DNA from: Cephalopachus bancanus
Taxonomy: Eukaryota > Chordata > Mammalia > Primates > Tarsiidae
NCBI GenBank assembly: GCA_027257055.1
Contig: JAPVLO010000278.1
Location: forward strand, 310,001 to 374,000
Direction: 5' to 3'
Length of the DNA: 64,000 bases
Below are positions 33,332-44,830 of the stretch, in pieces. Both the position numbers and the translations under genes were made by a program. The notes under the pieces are model-generated. The model was given only the letters and a program-made list of their open reading frames with translations, had not been told where the DNA came from and did no database searches. Numbering within the stretch: the first letter of the stretch is position 1; every line of letters begins with the position of its first letter.

Positions 33332-36312
33332 AGACTGGGCAAAACTCTAATCAAGATTCTTCTACTACATAAACCATTTCCCGAGATTAAAATTTTAATT
33401 CAACTGAATCCAACGCACCCTCAATGGTGGCCAGTGCTAAACCCAGTCCTGCCATGGGTCTGCGTGTTTGCGTGGAAGGGTCCCCCTCATCATAGCACAT
33501 GGCAGGTCTGAGTCCTACAGCATGGCACCAGCAGGCATCTTTGACCAATCCACTCCAAGCTAAGAACCCAGCAATGTAAAGCAGGAAGCTGGGTCCTTGG
33601 GAACTGTCCAAGGTCATACACGGGGACCTGGGAAAACAAGACTTTGGATGCCCAAGTTCAAAGGTAAACAGTCTGCTGCCGAGGGAACTGCTTTTTCTGG
33701 TGAGGCTGAGGATTCCCTCAGTGCATCCTGGCACTTTCCAGGCACACAGTGGTTGTTGAGTCAAGGTCAGCACAGAAGGAAAATGCCAGTTTAATCAACT
33801 CACATAACACTCATCCTAAAGTCCCTTTTTTGTCTCTTATAACTGCTTGTAAAGATTTGCAATTACGTCCAGAATGTGAATCCATCATGTTTTAGGAATC
33901 GATCTCACCAGTGACTCACAGGCAGGCCCCGCAGCTTCCATGGAAGAGCCTGACATCCAGACCCACTGGCAACAGGTGTGAGCTGGCTCTGTGTCCGATG
34001 TACTGGAGGCTCGGTGTCAGGAGTGCTGAAGGCTCTCTCCTGAGCCGGCACGCCCATTGTCGACTCTCTCTGCAGCTCATCTCATGTCTTGTCTTCCAGG
34101 CTGCCTTGTGGCCACCAATTCCTGGTAACCCCGCGTAGTGGATCATCAAGGGAACCTTGGATGATGCTGGGACAGGCCCCGCCCACATAAATGGCAACCA
34201 ACTAAGGAGGGGCTGGGCACTCATGTGAGTCTCCCACCTGCTGCTGCAGGACCTCCGGCTGCTTCTGTGACCCCCACCTGGCTTCTCCAGACCCTTCCTT
34301 GGGTGTCAGAAAGCAGCAGGTGTGGATGCAGCTCCTCAAGGCCAAGTCCAGGTGGGCAGGCAGGGGTGCCAGTGCTTCCCTCCATGGAAAGTGAACCCTG
34401 CTGACCCCAAAGGCCTCCACTGGAGAGTGAGTCCCAGATGCGGGGATTAGAACAACTGCTGGCCCCACAGCCCCAGATTCAGTGAATATTGCTGGAGGAT
34501 CCAATGATGGAAACCCATCACATTCCACAGTGATGGGTGGGAGTCCCCAGTCGACCCTCAGCACACCTAACCTGGGGTCTCACGGCTGACCCTTATCACA
34601 TCTGACCTGGGATCTCACGGCTGATCCTCACCATGCCTAACCTGGGGTCTCAGAGCTGACCCTCCCCTCTCCCAACCTGTCCAATCTCCCCATCTGACTC
34701 TTCTTGGCGGGTGCTGTCTCTCCCACACTGTGATTGGATGCTCGTTTCCTTGGAAACTGAGGATCACGACCCCTCCTCTCATGCTCCCAAGATTGTCGGG
34801 ATGTCCTGTTTTGAGAAGTGTCAATGAGGGCTTCTGTTCGGCTTTTAAAGTGGTTGATCAGTTGTGTTTTTCTGGTGGATTTGTAGGGGCTCTTTCTGTA
34901 TGTGGACATGAGCAAAAGTGTATATCTTTTTATTTTCTTAGGGTTTTCATTTGATGGACAGAAGGTCTAAATTCTAAGCCCAGCTTATCTTTTATTAGTA
35001 TTCTTAGTGCTTTTAACATCAAGGTATTTTGCTACCTGAAGATAATGAAGGTACTTATAAGAGACTAATTTCTAGGAGGATGAGGCTAAATTTGACTTAA
35101 CAAAGACGTGAAAAAACAAATTGTCATATTACTTTTGTTTTAGTTACTTAGTGCTTCACTCTTTAAATTGACTGATAACAGAGAGGGACATTGGTCTGAA
35201 AGATACGCACAAACTGGTTAAAGCCTGAGTGTTTAAGAAGACAGAGCACTTACCCAGGGCAGAGGAAGCACAGCAGAACCGTTCTTACCTGAAGAGTGCC
35301 CTGTGCCCAAAAATTCCTCTAAAAAGTAATCTATCTCCATGCCCAGGATGCCATTTTGAAAGAAATGATGTATGCGGGTCTCTTAAGAAGCATTCAGTCA
35401 GAGGACACAAGTTTGAGTGACTCCCTTGGGCTGGCATTAACATCGCACCTGCTGGCCCGTGGCATTCCTGCTACAAGGGGTCACGCTTTCTCCCGAAATG
35501 CAGAACGTACACCGGGTTTTACCTTTGAGTTTCACTTTTCTTTTCTCTCCGGAATCCTAGAGAACTCACTCTGCTATTATTGTTTTGTTGCAAAAGGAAT
35601 GATTTGGATTTCTGGTGAGGAAAATTTGAACAGATAGTTAATTTTACTAAGAATTTGTGTCCCAGTCACAGTCCAAATTCCAGAGCAAGCAGAGCAAGTG
35701 TCTTTTCATTAAAACCTAAAGTTAAACAGATCCTTCTGCACACACACACAAAACTAGAGATAAATATATGAAGATATTTTAGGCCATTTCAAGGTCAGCA
35801 TTTTGGAAATTATGAAGGCACTTTAAATTAAAATTATTTTCTTATTATTTAAAAATATTTTCACTAACAGATTTTATCAGGAAAACACACGCTTTGGAAA
35901 AGAAATTCTCACAAAGATGTTAAAATAAAACATCTTTGCAAATATTAGAGACATACATCAACTCATCCTCATCTTTTTAAATTTATGTAGATTATTTGTT
36001 CATAGCATGTTAAAATTTCAACAAAAATATTAGACACTTTAAGTCTTCTTCCTCCTTCCCATTGCTTCTTACTGATGTCACCATTTCCCATCGCTCTTGT
36101 TTTCTTCTCCTTTTTTCCACTGAATGAACCTGGTTTTAGTTCTGACTGTTCTGTCAATACCACCAGTCGTGTTCTGAAAACATCTGTCCTTGCGGCACTG
36201 TCTGGAGACCTGCGATGTGACACATGCCCACATCAGCTCTTGGAGTCTCTGCACAAGGTTCATCTGCCCTGGGCTGTGACAGCAGAATCCGTCCAAAACA
36301 GTCCCCTTTTCA
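33332..36312. other. unique sequence, small minisatellite inside
   Basis: About 3 kb with no recognised exon. Frames at 33387-33773, 34202-34564 and 35969-36223 (all minus) show no domains. A short three-unit repeat is listed separately at 34552-34668. Confidence 0.4.
34552..34668. repeat. short minisatellite, about 36-bp units x3
   Basis: Three diverged units with the core CCTAACCTGGGGTCTCACGG (the second reads TCTGACCTGGGATCTCACGG) and GCTGACCCT between them. Confidence 0.8.
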
Positions 36313-36727
36313 GGTTGGCTGCGATGGCTCACACCTGTAATCCTGGCACTTTGGGAGGCTGAGGCAGGAGGATTGCTTGAGACCAGATGTTCAAGTCCAG
36401 CATGGGCAACATAGTGAGACCTCGTCCCTGCAGAAATTTTTTTAAAAAATTAAGCCGGGCTCAATGGCTCAACCTGTAATCCCGCACTTTGGGAGGCTGA
36501 GGTGAGTGGATTGCCTGAGCCCGCGGGTTTAAGACCCGCCTGGGCAACTTGGCGTGACTCCAACTCAAAAAAAAAAATTAGCCAGGCATGGTGACACATG
36601 CCTGTAGTCCCAGCTACACAGAAGACTGAGGCAGGAGAATCGCCTGAGCCCAAGAGGCCAAGGCTTCAGTGAAGTCATGATCATGAAGCTCCAGCCTGGG
36701 AGACAGTGAAAACTTGACTCAAAAAAA
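36313..36727 (+). mobile_element. old Alu with a nested monomeric Alu in its linker
   Basis: The outer element is an AluJ-like dimer: left arm 36313-36452 (GCGATGGCTCACACCTGTAA, GCTTGAGACCAGATGTTC) and right arm 36579-36727 (GCCAGGCATGGTGACACATG). Between them sits a 120-bp monomer of the young subfamily at 36453-36571. Confidence 0.9.
36453..36571 (+). mobile_element. monomeric (left-arm only) young Alu
   Basis: Starts GCCGGGCTCAATGGCTCA and runs through GCCCGCGGGTTTAAGACCCG to GGCAACTTGGCG. It then jumps to TGACTCCAACTC plus poly(A), so left-arm sequence is joined straight to the right-arm end. A 9-bp duplication AAAAAATTA flanks it (36444-36452 and 36572-36580), which supports insertion as a monomer rather than later deletion. 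Confidence 0.85.
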
Positions 36728-37666
36728 GCCCCCCTTTCTATCAAAAATGCCTCATTCCTCCTCTTTCCCCCACTTAAGCTCTCCTATGTGGCCATAAAAA
36801 TCAGGTTCCCTCGGAGTTGTGACAGCCACCTCCCCACGGCCACCTCTGTCACTTCCTGGCTCCTCTGAGTCCCAGTCTCTGGCTCCATCTTCCTCTCCAC
36901 CATGGCCCCTGCCACCTTCCTAGGTAGCTTCAGGGTCCACACAGGCCTCGCCTGGGCTCTGTCCTCGAGCCCACACTGGCCTGAGGATTCCCAGCTGCCT
37001 CAGCCTTCCCCACGACTGTGCACACCCTGGTCTGTGAGTCCCACGCAGAGTTGCACCTGCAGGAAAGTGTGCTGAAAAGCCAGGCACATGTCACGGCCTC
37101 CCTCCTCCTGCCCATGTGCCCATCAGCTCCAATACTGTGGGCTCCCAGCTGCTCTCTATCAGCCACTACACCCGCCAGGGCCCGGCAAGTCTGAAATCTT
37201 CAGAGCCAGTGGGCACCCCACAGACCCAGGGATAGAATGTAGTCCTGAGCCCTGAGGCTAAATTCAGGAGGCATGTCTATACTGCAGTCTGGAGACAGAA
37301 TTTCTTCTTCCTTGAAGGGATTTCCATTTTTCTCTTAGTCCTTCAACTGATTGGAGGAGGCCCACCCACACTGTGAAGTCTCATTCGCTCTACTCACAGC
37401 CTCTTGGTTTGAGAGCTCATCTCATCTGCACAAACACCCCACAGTGACATCAGGACTGGGGTTTCACCAAATGATGGGTACTGTGGTCTGGCTGGAGGAC
37501 TCATCAATCTGCCATTCCTCACCTGGTGCTGTGTTCTCACCAGCCTTGTCCAGCATAAAATGCAGGTCCTGCCACTCTGTCCCAGGCCCCAAGTTAGGCT
37601 TCTGATAACTTTCCACCTCACCCACTGGAGGAGACTCAGTCCTCCATGTACCCTCAGTGGGAGGAA

Positions 37667-37669
<3 letters not shown>
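36728..37669. other. unique GC-rich sequence, no gene recognised
   Basis: About 0.9 kb. Short frames only, no recognised domain. Confidence 0.4.

Positions 37670-37713
<44 letters not shown>
37670..37713. repeat. (CT)n microsatellite
   Basis: About 22 uninterrupted CT units. Confidence 0.98.
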
Positions 37714-37717
<4 letters not shown>

Positions 37718-37884
37718 ACAAGTGAATGACCCATCACTTCCAGAGAAAAGTCTCTACCCTGAGACCAGCTTCTCATGGAGTTGGGTCGTCTGCCTCCACA
37801 GGTCTCGAGGACCTTCCCAATGGTGCGCTGAATTCCCAGGACCTCAAAGGCCCCTCCAGGTGTGTCTGAAGGGCTGTGACCACC

Positions 37885-38105
37885 TGACCTCTACGCCCCT
37901 GTGGATGGGACCGGGCCTTCACCAACCTGGCCTCCACACCCCTATGGATGGGCTGAGTCTTCACCAGTCTGGCCTCCACACCCCCGTGGTTGGAGATAGG
38001 CCTTGACCAGCCTAGCCTCAATACAGCTGTGGACAGGGCAGGTCCTTCACAAGCCTGGCCTCCACGGCCCTGCGGATGGGGCTGGGACTTCACCAACCTC
38101 ATGAT
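37885..38105. repeat. minisatellite, about 42-bp units x5
   Basis: Five diverged head-to-tail units with the core CCTCCACACCCCTATGGATG and a TTCACCA-CTGGC end. It lies about 110 bases left of the G-rich array. Confidence 0.88.
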
Positions 38106-38217
38106 CTCACCCACGCATGCAGGAGGAAGCATCCTCACTCAGCAGGGCACTGCTCCGACAATCGTCCAGGGCCTTCTGTGCTTCTTACTATTGTTGGAGA
38201 TGAGCTAGAAAGGCAAA

Positions 38218-38935
38218 CTGAGGGTCAGCAGGGCAGGGTCAGCATTGTGGGGGTCAGCAGGGTAGGAGTGAGCAGGACAGTGGACAACAGGGTGAGGTCA
38301 GTAGAGTAGGGGTCAGCAGGGTAGTGGACAGCAGAGTGGGGGTCTGCAGGGTGAGGGCCAGCAAGGTGGGGGTCAGCAGGGTAGGAGTGAGCAGGGCAGT
38401 GGACAGCAGAGTGGGGGTCAGCGGGGTGATGGTTAGAAGGGTGGGAGTCAGAAGGGCAGGGGTGAGCAGGGCAGTGGACACCAGGGTGGGGTCAGCAGGG
38501 CAGAGGTCAGAAGGGCAGGGGTGAGCAGGGTGGGCGTCAGCAGGATAGGGCCAGCAGGTGGGGTCAGAAAGGCAGGGATCTTCAGGGCAGCAGAAGGGAA
38601 AGGGTCAGAATGACAGGGTCAGCAGGGCAGGGGTGAGCAGGGTGGTAGAAAGCAGAGCAGGGATCAGAAGAGTGGGAGTCAGCAGGTCAGGGTCAGCAAG
38701 CCAGATAAGGGTGGGCAGGGCGGGGCAGCAGGACGGGGTCAGTAGGGCAGGGTCAGCAGGGCGAGGGTCAGCGAGGTGAGGTCAGCAGGGCAGGGTTAAG
38801 CAGGGTGGGGATAAGCAGGGCAGGGATTGCCAGGGTGGGGGTCAGTAGAGCCAGTTCTGCAGGGGGAGTTGGCAGGGTAGGGCCGCAGGGCAGGGTGTCT
38901 GCAGGGTGGGGTCAGCACAGTGGGGCTTTCGAGCC
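38218..38935. repeat. G-rich minisatellite, 15-16-bp base unit
   Basis: Built from GGTCAGCAGGGTGGG-like units. Higher-order pieces of about 45 bp recur, for example GGGTCAGCAGGGTAGGAGTG at about 38250 and 38370. Guanine runs sit on the plus strand throughout. At 38788-38825 six guanine runs of three or more with loops of seven bases or less fit the G-quadruplex pattern. Confidence 0.92.
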
Positions 38936-39045
38936 TCAAGCCTAGCCCTGCACTGTTCCAGGCAGAGTTCCACCAGAGAGAGGCCACGGCATGCACATGG
39001 CAGGTGCCAGAGAGGTCACGGATGCAGCTCAGAAACATCCTAAAA

Positions 39046-39335
39046 GCCGGGCTCGGTGGCTCAGCCTGTAATCCCTCACCTTGGGAGCCTGAGGTGAGTG
39101 GATTGCCTGAGCCCGCGGGTTCCAGACCCGCCTGGACAACTTGGTGAGACCTCATCTCTACAATAAATCAAAAAAATTAGCCAGGCGTGGTAGTGCGCGC
39201 CTGTAGTTCCAGCTACTCAGAAGGCTGAGGTGGAAGGATCGCCGGAGCCCAGCAGGTCAAGGCTGCGGTGGCTGGGAGGAGCCACTGCACTGCAGTCTGG
39301 GCGACAGAGTAAGACTCCAACTCAAATTTTAAAAA
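39046..39335 (+). mobile_element. Alu SINE, young local subfamily
   Basis: Near-consensus copy with A box TGGCTCAGCCTG and GCGGGTTCCAGACCCGCC at the B box (one loop change). It ends CTCCAACTC and then an A-rich tail with T runs. The flanks AGAAACATCCTAAAA and AGAAATGACCTAAAC may be a decayed duplication. Confidence 0.94.
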
Positions 39336-40254
39336 AAAACATTAAAAAAAAAAGAAATGACCTAAACACTCAGAGCAGTGCCGACAGCACACCACCACAA
39401 TACCGCGGCTGTCCACATACACCTCAACATATGCATCCTGGGTAACTTGTGCCCTCCATATTTTCCCAGCATGCTGCAATACATGTGAGTGCATGTGTGT
39501 GTACATATGTGTTTTTCCCAGCACGTGATGTCAGGAGTTAAGCCTGAGTGGGATGCGGGATAGACTGGGATAGTGTGAGCATTTCTGTTTCAGTCATTCG
39601 TCAGTCACATCTGAGTAGCACTCTGCGGCAACGCAGCCCATGACCATCGGGCCCCTGGTCTGGACGGTGGGAACCCCACAGCTGCTTGGTACCAGGCTAG
39701 GCCAGCCCCATCGGGATCACCCATCACTAGGTGAGGTGTCTCCTTTCTGGTCACTCTGTAACTGAGCAAGTTTGGCCATGGACTTTTTCTGGCAGAGACA
39801 TTCTCTGGGAATAGAGGGGTGGGGCTCCAGCCCAACACAGGCCTGGCCTAAGGGGAGGGGTGGGGACCAGTGGTCATCAGTCTGAGATGTTTTAATCACT
39901 AAACATGTCCACAGAGCCCCCGACCTTCTCAAGATGACATGAAGAGCTGGAAAGGGGTCACCAGAACGGAGGGCAGGCAGCGTGGGAATGCCACAGCCGG
40001 GCCATCCAAGGCCCACTGGGAGGGGATGTCCCACCGCCACACTCATGCAGCTCCACATGGGAGAAACTTAGTCACAGTGGGGAGACATCTCCCATGTTCC
40101 ATCTTTTTGTGAATTTTTTTAATCTTTCAAAACTTCTAGTGAGTTTTTAATTAAAAAAAAACACTGTGTCTGTGTTTCTGAGCGTCTCTTTCCTCTGAAT
40201 CCTCCTTTTCTGTGGTGCCCTGTTCTTGGTTCATGGATCCAACATCTTCTTATC
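39336..40254. other. unique sequence, no gene recognised
   Basis: About 0.9 kb; minus frames at 39605-39838 and 39717-40058 overlap and have no recognised domain. Confidence 0.4.
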
Positions 40255-40465
40255 TCACATACACACTCAACTCACACACATTCACACATTCACTCTCACA
40301 TCCACTCACACACTCAACTCTCCCACACACTCAACTCTCTCACACACATGCTCAGTTCACACACACATTCACTCTCACACCCATTCAGCTCTCTCGCACA
40401 TGCATTCACACATTCACTCTCACACCCACTCACACACATAACTCTCTCTTACACACACTGCCACA
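40255..40465. repeat. CA/CTCA-rich low-complexity array
   Basis: Imperfect repeats of CACACA, CATTCACACATTCACTCTCA and CAACTCTC words over about 210 bp. Confidence 0.92.
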
Positions 40466-42430
40466 CATCTCCTGATTTGATGCTCCTGGTATAGCTGTCT
40501 TTGAGTGACTGAAAGAGACGCATGGGTGATGCCAGCCTGTCTTGTGAAGACTGTGCAAGTCTCGGGGAGGGGAGTTCTTTTTTCAAATTTGTGAACCGCT
40601 GTGTTTCAGGAAGCAAAGCACAAGGGAACTACCAGTTGGGTGTTTTCACATTAGCCTACTAATTTGGCTCAATAGTTTGTGGAAATTCTCCCAGCATTTG
40701 GGTGTCAAAAGCATTTGAAACAGCATGGCATATTTGGACAGATAACTCAAGCCCAAAGTTAGTGCTTTCTCAATCGCCATAACAAGTACAAACTTTGCCA
40801 AACAAATTAATAATAAATGAATAAGTAATAAAAATGAAGACAGTTTCTTCTGACTGAACAAATGTAGGGATGTGTTTCTAACATGGTCATGTTCTTGCTT
40901 TGAGTCCTGGTTAGCTGAAACATCTTTTGTTTTTCCTTAAATTGGAGAGGAGAAAGAAGGGACAAAAAGAACAGGGAAATGTCAAAAATTTCCTACAGTC
41001 CAGAAGAAGGCAACTGCCTGTGACTGAACTGGAGAGAAACCTCTGGGCACCACGGACTGACCTGCACCTGCAGGAAAGTCCTGAGCCCACACTCTGCCGA
41101 AGATGGAGCAAGCTGGCTAGCGTGCGACGCCAGGCAGTGACTCAGGGTGAGCTGGGAGGATGCCCATGCAGGCTACGGTTTACGATCAAATGGTATTTGA
41201 GACAGTTGCGACCATGAAGAGAGTTTGGACTAGAACTCAGGCAAGTTGAGTTTTGGTCCCAGAATCTGTTCTTAATTAGTTCTGTAGCTTCGGGAGTTGA
41301 CTTATCCTTTCAAAGCTTTGGCTTCCTTGTCAAAAACTCAGGGGCTGAGTATGTAATCCTGAGACCTCTCACAGCCGAGTCTCCACACCAAAGACACCAC
41401 ATCTCATTCTTGGAAGCAAAGGAGGCCCAGGTCTTGAAGGTTGCACAGGAGGGGACCTGGGGACAGCTGAGTGAGCTGGAAGACTTCCCTTCCAAAGACA
41501 CCATATGCAGGCTCTTCTCCAAATCCTAAGATGTTCTGAGATGCAGAGAGAGAGAGAGAGATGATCCATGATCTGGGTTTGGTTTTGTTGTGTTTTAATT
41601 TCTAAAGGAAAGTTAGACAAGGAGAGACAACAAAAAACATCCCCTCCCGCATCCCACTCCTAGAATGTGGGATTTAAGAAGTCCCAGCCCTCTCTGGGTC
41701 AGCAGAGGCTAGGAAACCCAAAGGCAGACCAGCCATCCTGTGGTGGCCACTCAGCCCTACCCCAGACCAGAGCCAAGCAGAGGAAAGTACCAGGAGATGA
41801 TGGCAGAACTGGAGTGGGGATTCCTGTTATTATTCAACCATGAACCCAAACTCCAACCCATGAGAAGTTACCTGTGAGTTTCTAACATCTGGTATTTATG
41901 AAAAGTGCCATGGGTGTATCAGGTAAGTCTACTGAGTTATAAGAAACAGCAACCTCCTTGTGCTTGTAAAAGTGGGTCCCTTATGATAAGGCTGTAGGTG
42001 ACTTGTGACACCCAGTAAGGCATGCAGCAGGACCATGTACTCTGAGGTGGTCTCTGCCCCTCCACAGTTCTGCTCCATTCTCTCTGCTATGAGCTTTGTT
42101 GCCAATGCTGTTGTGTTGTTTGTTTCTCTTGTGTACATGATACACCACTGCCAACCCACTGCTCCAAGGATTAGTCTCAAACTTTCAGGAACAATGACCT
42201 GTGGGCTTACTGAAGCCAGAAGTTCATCCCTCATTCAGTCAGTATGGCCCAGTGCAGAGATGGCTGGCCTGTATCTGCTAGGACCCTTCTAGCAAGTTTG
42301 ATGGAGAATTCCCAGAGGAGAGGCCCAGAAGATCCTCCTGTGGACAGCCATCACACGGAGTGAGAACAGACAATAGTTCACTCATCGGGGGAAATTTCAG
42401 TTACTCTTTAAAAAAACAAAGCCCCCTTTT
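40466..42430. other. unique sequence with a MIR relic
   Basis: About 2 kb; the MIR relic at 41225-41345 is listed separately. A short AG run sits at 41546-41560. Several overlapping short frames, none recognised. Confidence 0.4.
41225..41345 (+). mobile_element. MIR SINE relic
   Basis: TTTGGACTAGAACTCAGGCA, TAGTTCTGTAGCTTCGGGAG, TTGACTTATCCTTTCAAAGC and TTGGCTTCCTTGTC follow the MIR core order. Confidence 0.6.
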
Positions 42431-42445
42431 AAAATGCTGTGTTTC

Positions 42446-42737
42446 AGCCGGGCTCAGTGGCTCAGCCTGTAATCCTGCGCCTTTGGGAGGCTGAGGTGAG
42501 TGGATTGCCTGAGCCTGCAGGTTCGAGACCTGCCTGGGCAGCGAGACCTCATCTCTACAATAAATCAAAAAATCAGCCGGGCGTGGTAGCGCATGCCTGT
42601 AATTCCGGCTACTCAGAAGGCTGAGGTGGAAGAATTGCCGGAGCCCAGCAGGCGAGGCTACGGTGGCCGAGAGCAGCCACTGCACTCCAGTCTGGGCGAC
42701 TGAATGAGACTCCAACTCAAAAAAACCCCCAAAAACA
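42446..42737 (+). mobile_element. Alu SINE, young local subfamily, T-arm covariant copy
   Basis: Dimeric Alu with A box TGGCTCAGCCTG. Its B-box region GCAGGTTCGAGACCTGC differs from the usual GCGGG...CCCGC at two positions that pair with each other. A perfect 15-bp duplication AAAATGCTGTGTTTC flanks it (42431-42445 and 42738-42752). The tail is A-rich with a CCCCC interruption. Confidence 0.95.
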
Positions 42738-42752
42738 AAAATGCTGTGTTTC

Positions 42753-43104
42753 TTGCAGGAAATCAGTAGTCAACAGAAGAAGGAATAATTTGTCTAATAA
42801 TAGTCCTCTGTGAATCTTTATCCAAAATATTTGAAGCAGCCATTCCAAAAATGTGTTATCTGTTCAGGGTCCAGCCTGATCGATTAGATGCCAAGCACCG
42901 TGGGAAGGACCAGACAACAGCGAGGGAGACCTGGATAGGTGGAACCCCATGTGCCTATGGGACCTGGCGCCAGTTTTGCAGCCCAGAGCCGCAGCAGCTG
43001 TGTTCATGCCATCTGGATTCTAGAATGAAGTAAGGCTTCATGGGGGTCAGCTTTCTGAGAAGGACCAGAAATGGAAGGAACACAGATGCCTTCTCTCGTG
43101 CATT
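42753..43104. other. unique sequence, nothing recognised
   Basis: About 350 bp, no repeat family or exon seen. Confidence 0.4.
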
Positions 43105-43839
43105 TTGGGGCAACCTGGGTGCTCATTCTTTCCCTCAACGCCAAGCTGGGGTCAGCCAGAGCTCCGAGAGGGAGGCCGGTGGGGACACTGGGGTCTTGTG
43201 AATGGCAGGGTCATCTGGAAATCACTTGCTGGTCAGAGTAGAAAGTCTGCTCTTAGAAATAGCAGCCCACATCCAAGGGGTCCTAGGAGTCGTAGCCAGA
43301 ACTGCGTTTGGAAGCAGATCTTCCTCCTTTTTCACCATAACCAGCTTGGAGGGCTGACCTTTGGTTGTGGTGCATTTCAGAAAACACCACAGAGCTTTCC
43401 ATCTCTCTGCCTCGTCCTCCCTGCTGGGTCAGGCCCTCTCAGAGTCCCCTCAACATCAGGGCCAAACTGCCCAGACCTCTGGAAGGCCCAGGCTCCACGT
43501 CTTCCTGTTCATGTTTGCAGAAGGCCTTTGCTGCTCTGTTGGCAACTGTGCCTCATTTCCCACTGGCCCCAAAGTGTCCTGCTGGCAGGACCTGCATGTC
43601 CCCGTTACTTGCGCACATGTGTCCCAACCTGTAGTGCTAACTCGCAAGCCCAGCGCTGCATGACGCCCACCCGAGACTTCAGAAACTGTTATTTCTCAGT
43701 CCATCTTTCCTTGCCTCCCCCTTGGGCTCTGACTTTGGATGTGAGATCTTTCCTGTCCCCAAAATATTTCCTAATTTCTCCACGACCCAGTAGCGTTTCG
43801 GAAAGCCTGCAGTTAGATGTCCATTTCATTGCATTTTAA
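43105..43839 (+). other. 244-codon open frame of doubtful coding status
   Basis: The longest open frame in the window outside repeats. The predicted protein is rich in Ser, Pro, Leu and Cys and has no recognisable domain, signal peptide or internal repeat. Two other plus frames (43361-43663 and 43365-43634) and a minus frame are open over the same stretch, so low stop density from base composition is the simpler explanation. No promoter or splice context was seen. I would not call it a gene. Confidence 0.12.
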
Positions 43840-44639
43840 AAGCCTTAAGTCTGTTATACAAGGATTATTATAGCAGAGCTAAACAAACCAAAGAATCAGG
43901 TACTTATCAGTCTTGGCTAGTATTGGCTCTTTTACCAATAAATCTTTTTTTTTTGCACATTTTTTATATCAGACTGTAAGTAATATTATTTCAGGATACA
44001 GAGCATTACAAGCAAGTTACATGCTGCCTTTCCATCCTGAAAGAGAAATTTAGTTTAGATTATTGTATTATAAAATTATAAATCCCACTTGGGTTTTATA
44101 ATTATGTTTCTCACGCTGTCCTGAAGATCAGGCACCAAACTTCTCCAGACTACCTGAGATGCCTTCACATTCTCATTTGTTCTTGTACTTTTTTGCAATA
44201 CCATTCCAAAGTCTTGATGACATGAGTGTTTTTTGGTCATGATTGTCTAGGTTCCATTATCATTTTATTTTTGGCATGTGAGGGGTGGAGAAATCCTCAA
44301 TTTTTCCTTTTAATAAGGACCCTGTAATACTTAATGAAAAATAAAAATAGTAGCAGATTCCAGTTCAACTTTTGCCCTGTGCCTAAAAACCTAGTAAATA
44401 TTATATGTGTATGAGTGTGTGTTTGAAAAAGCAAAGTGCCAACATTTAAATAATGCCATTTTAACTAGCAAAGCCAATTCCTTCCCTTCCCTTTCTGACA
44501 AGTAAATACATAAAGTTCACCTAGATAACAAGGACCTGCTATTTATTGATGATATGGGTGAGTGTTACTGCATCTCGACAAGAGGCACCTATGGTCAAAT
44601 GATGGGGAAATCCTACCCTCTGTAATGCAGGGACGAGGT

Positions 44640-44830
44640 CCTTTTGCTCATATAGACTGGTCATGGATCCAAGCTAGGACATATGTTCTCCCATTAGCCT
44701 CTGACCTTGAGCACATCACGAGTGCCCCTGAACCTGGATTTTCTTCCTATACAAAGCTGTAACCAGAAATTCCATGAAGTAATCTCATGAAATTATTTGA
44801 TAAAGGACACACCAGTGTGAGCCATCGCTG
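44640..44830 (+). mobile_element. possible MIR SINE relic
   Basis: GACCTTGAGCACATCACGAG, CTGAACCTGGATTTTCTTCC and ATGAAATTATTTGATAAAGG are weak MIR-like blocks in the right order. Confidence 0.4.

Noticed and set aside
42517..42533. A true tRNA gene in the Alu left arm
   Set aside because: Only A-box and T-arm-like elements are present. There is no acceptor stem, anticodon arm or cloverleaf.
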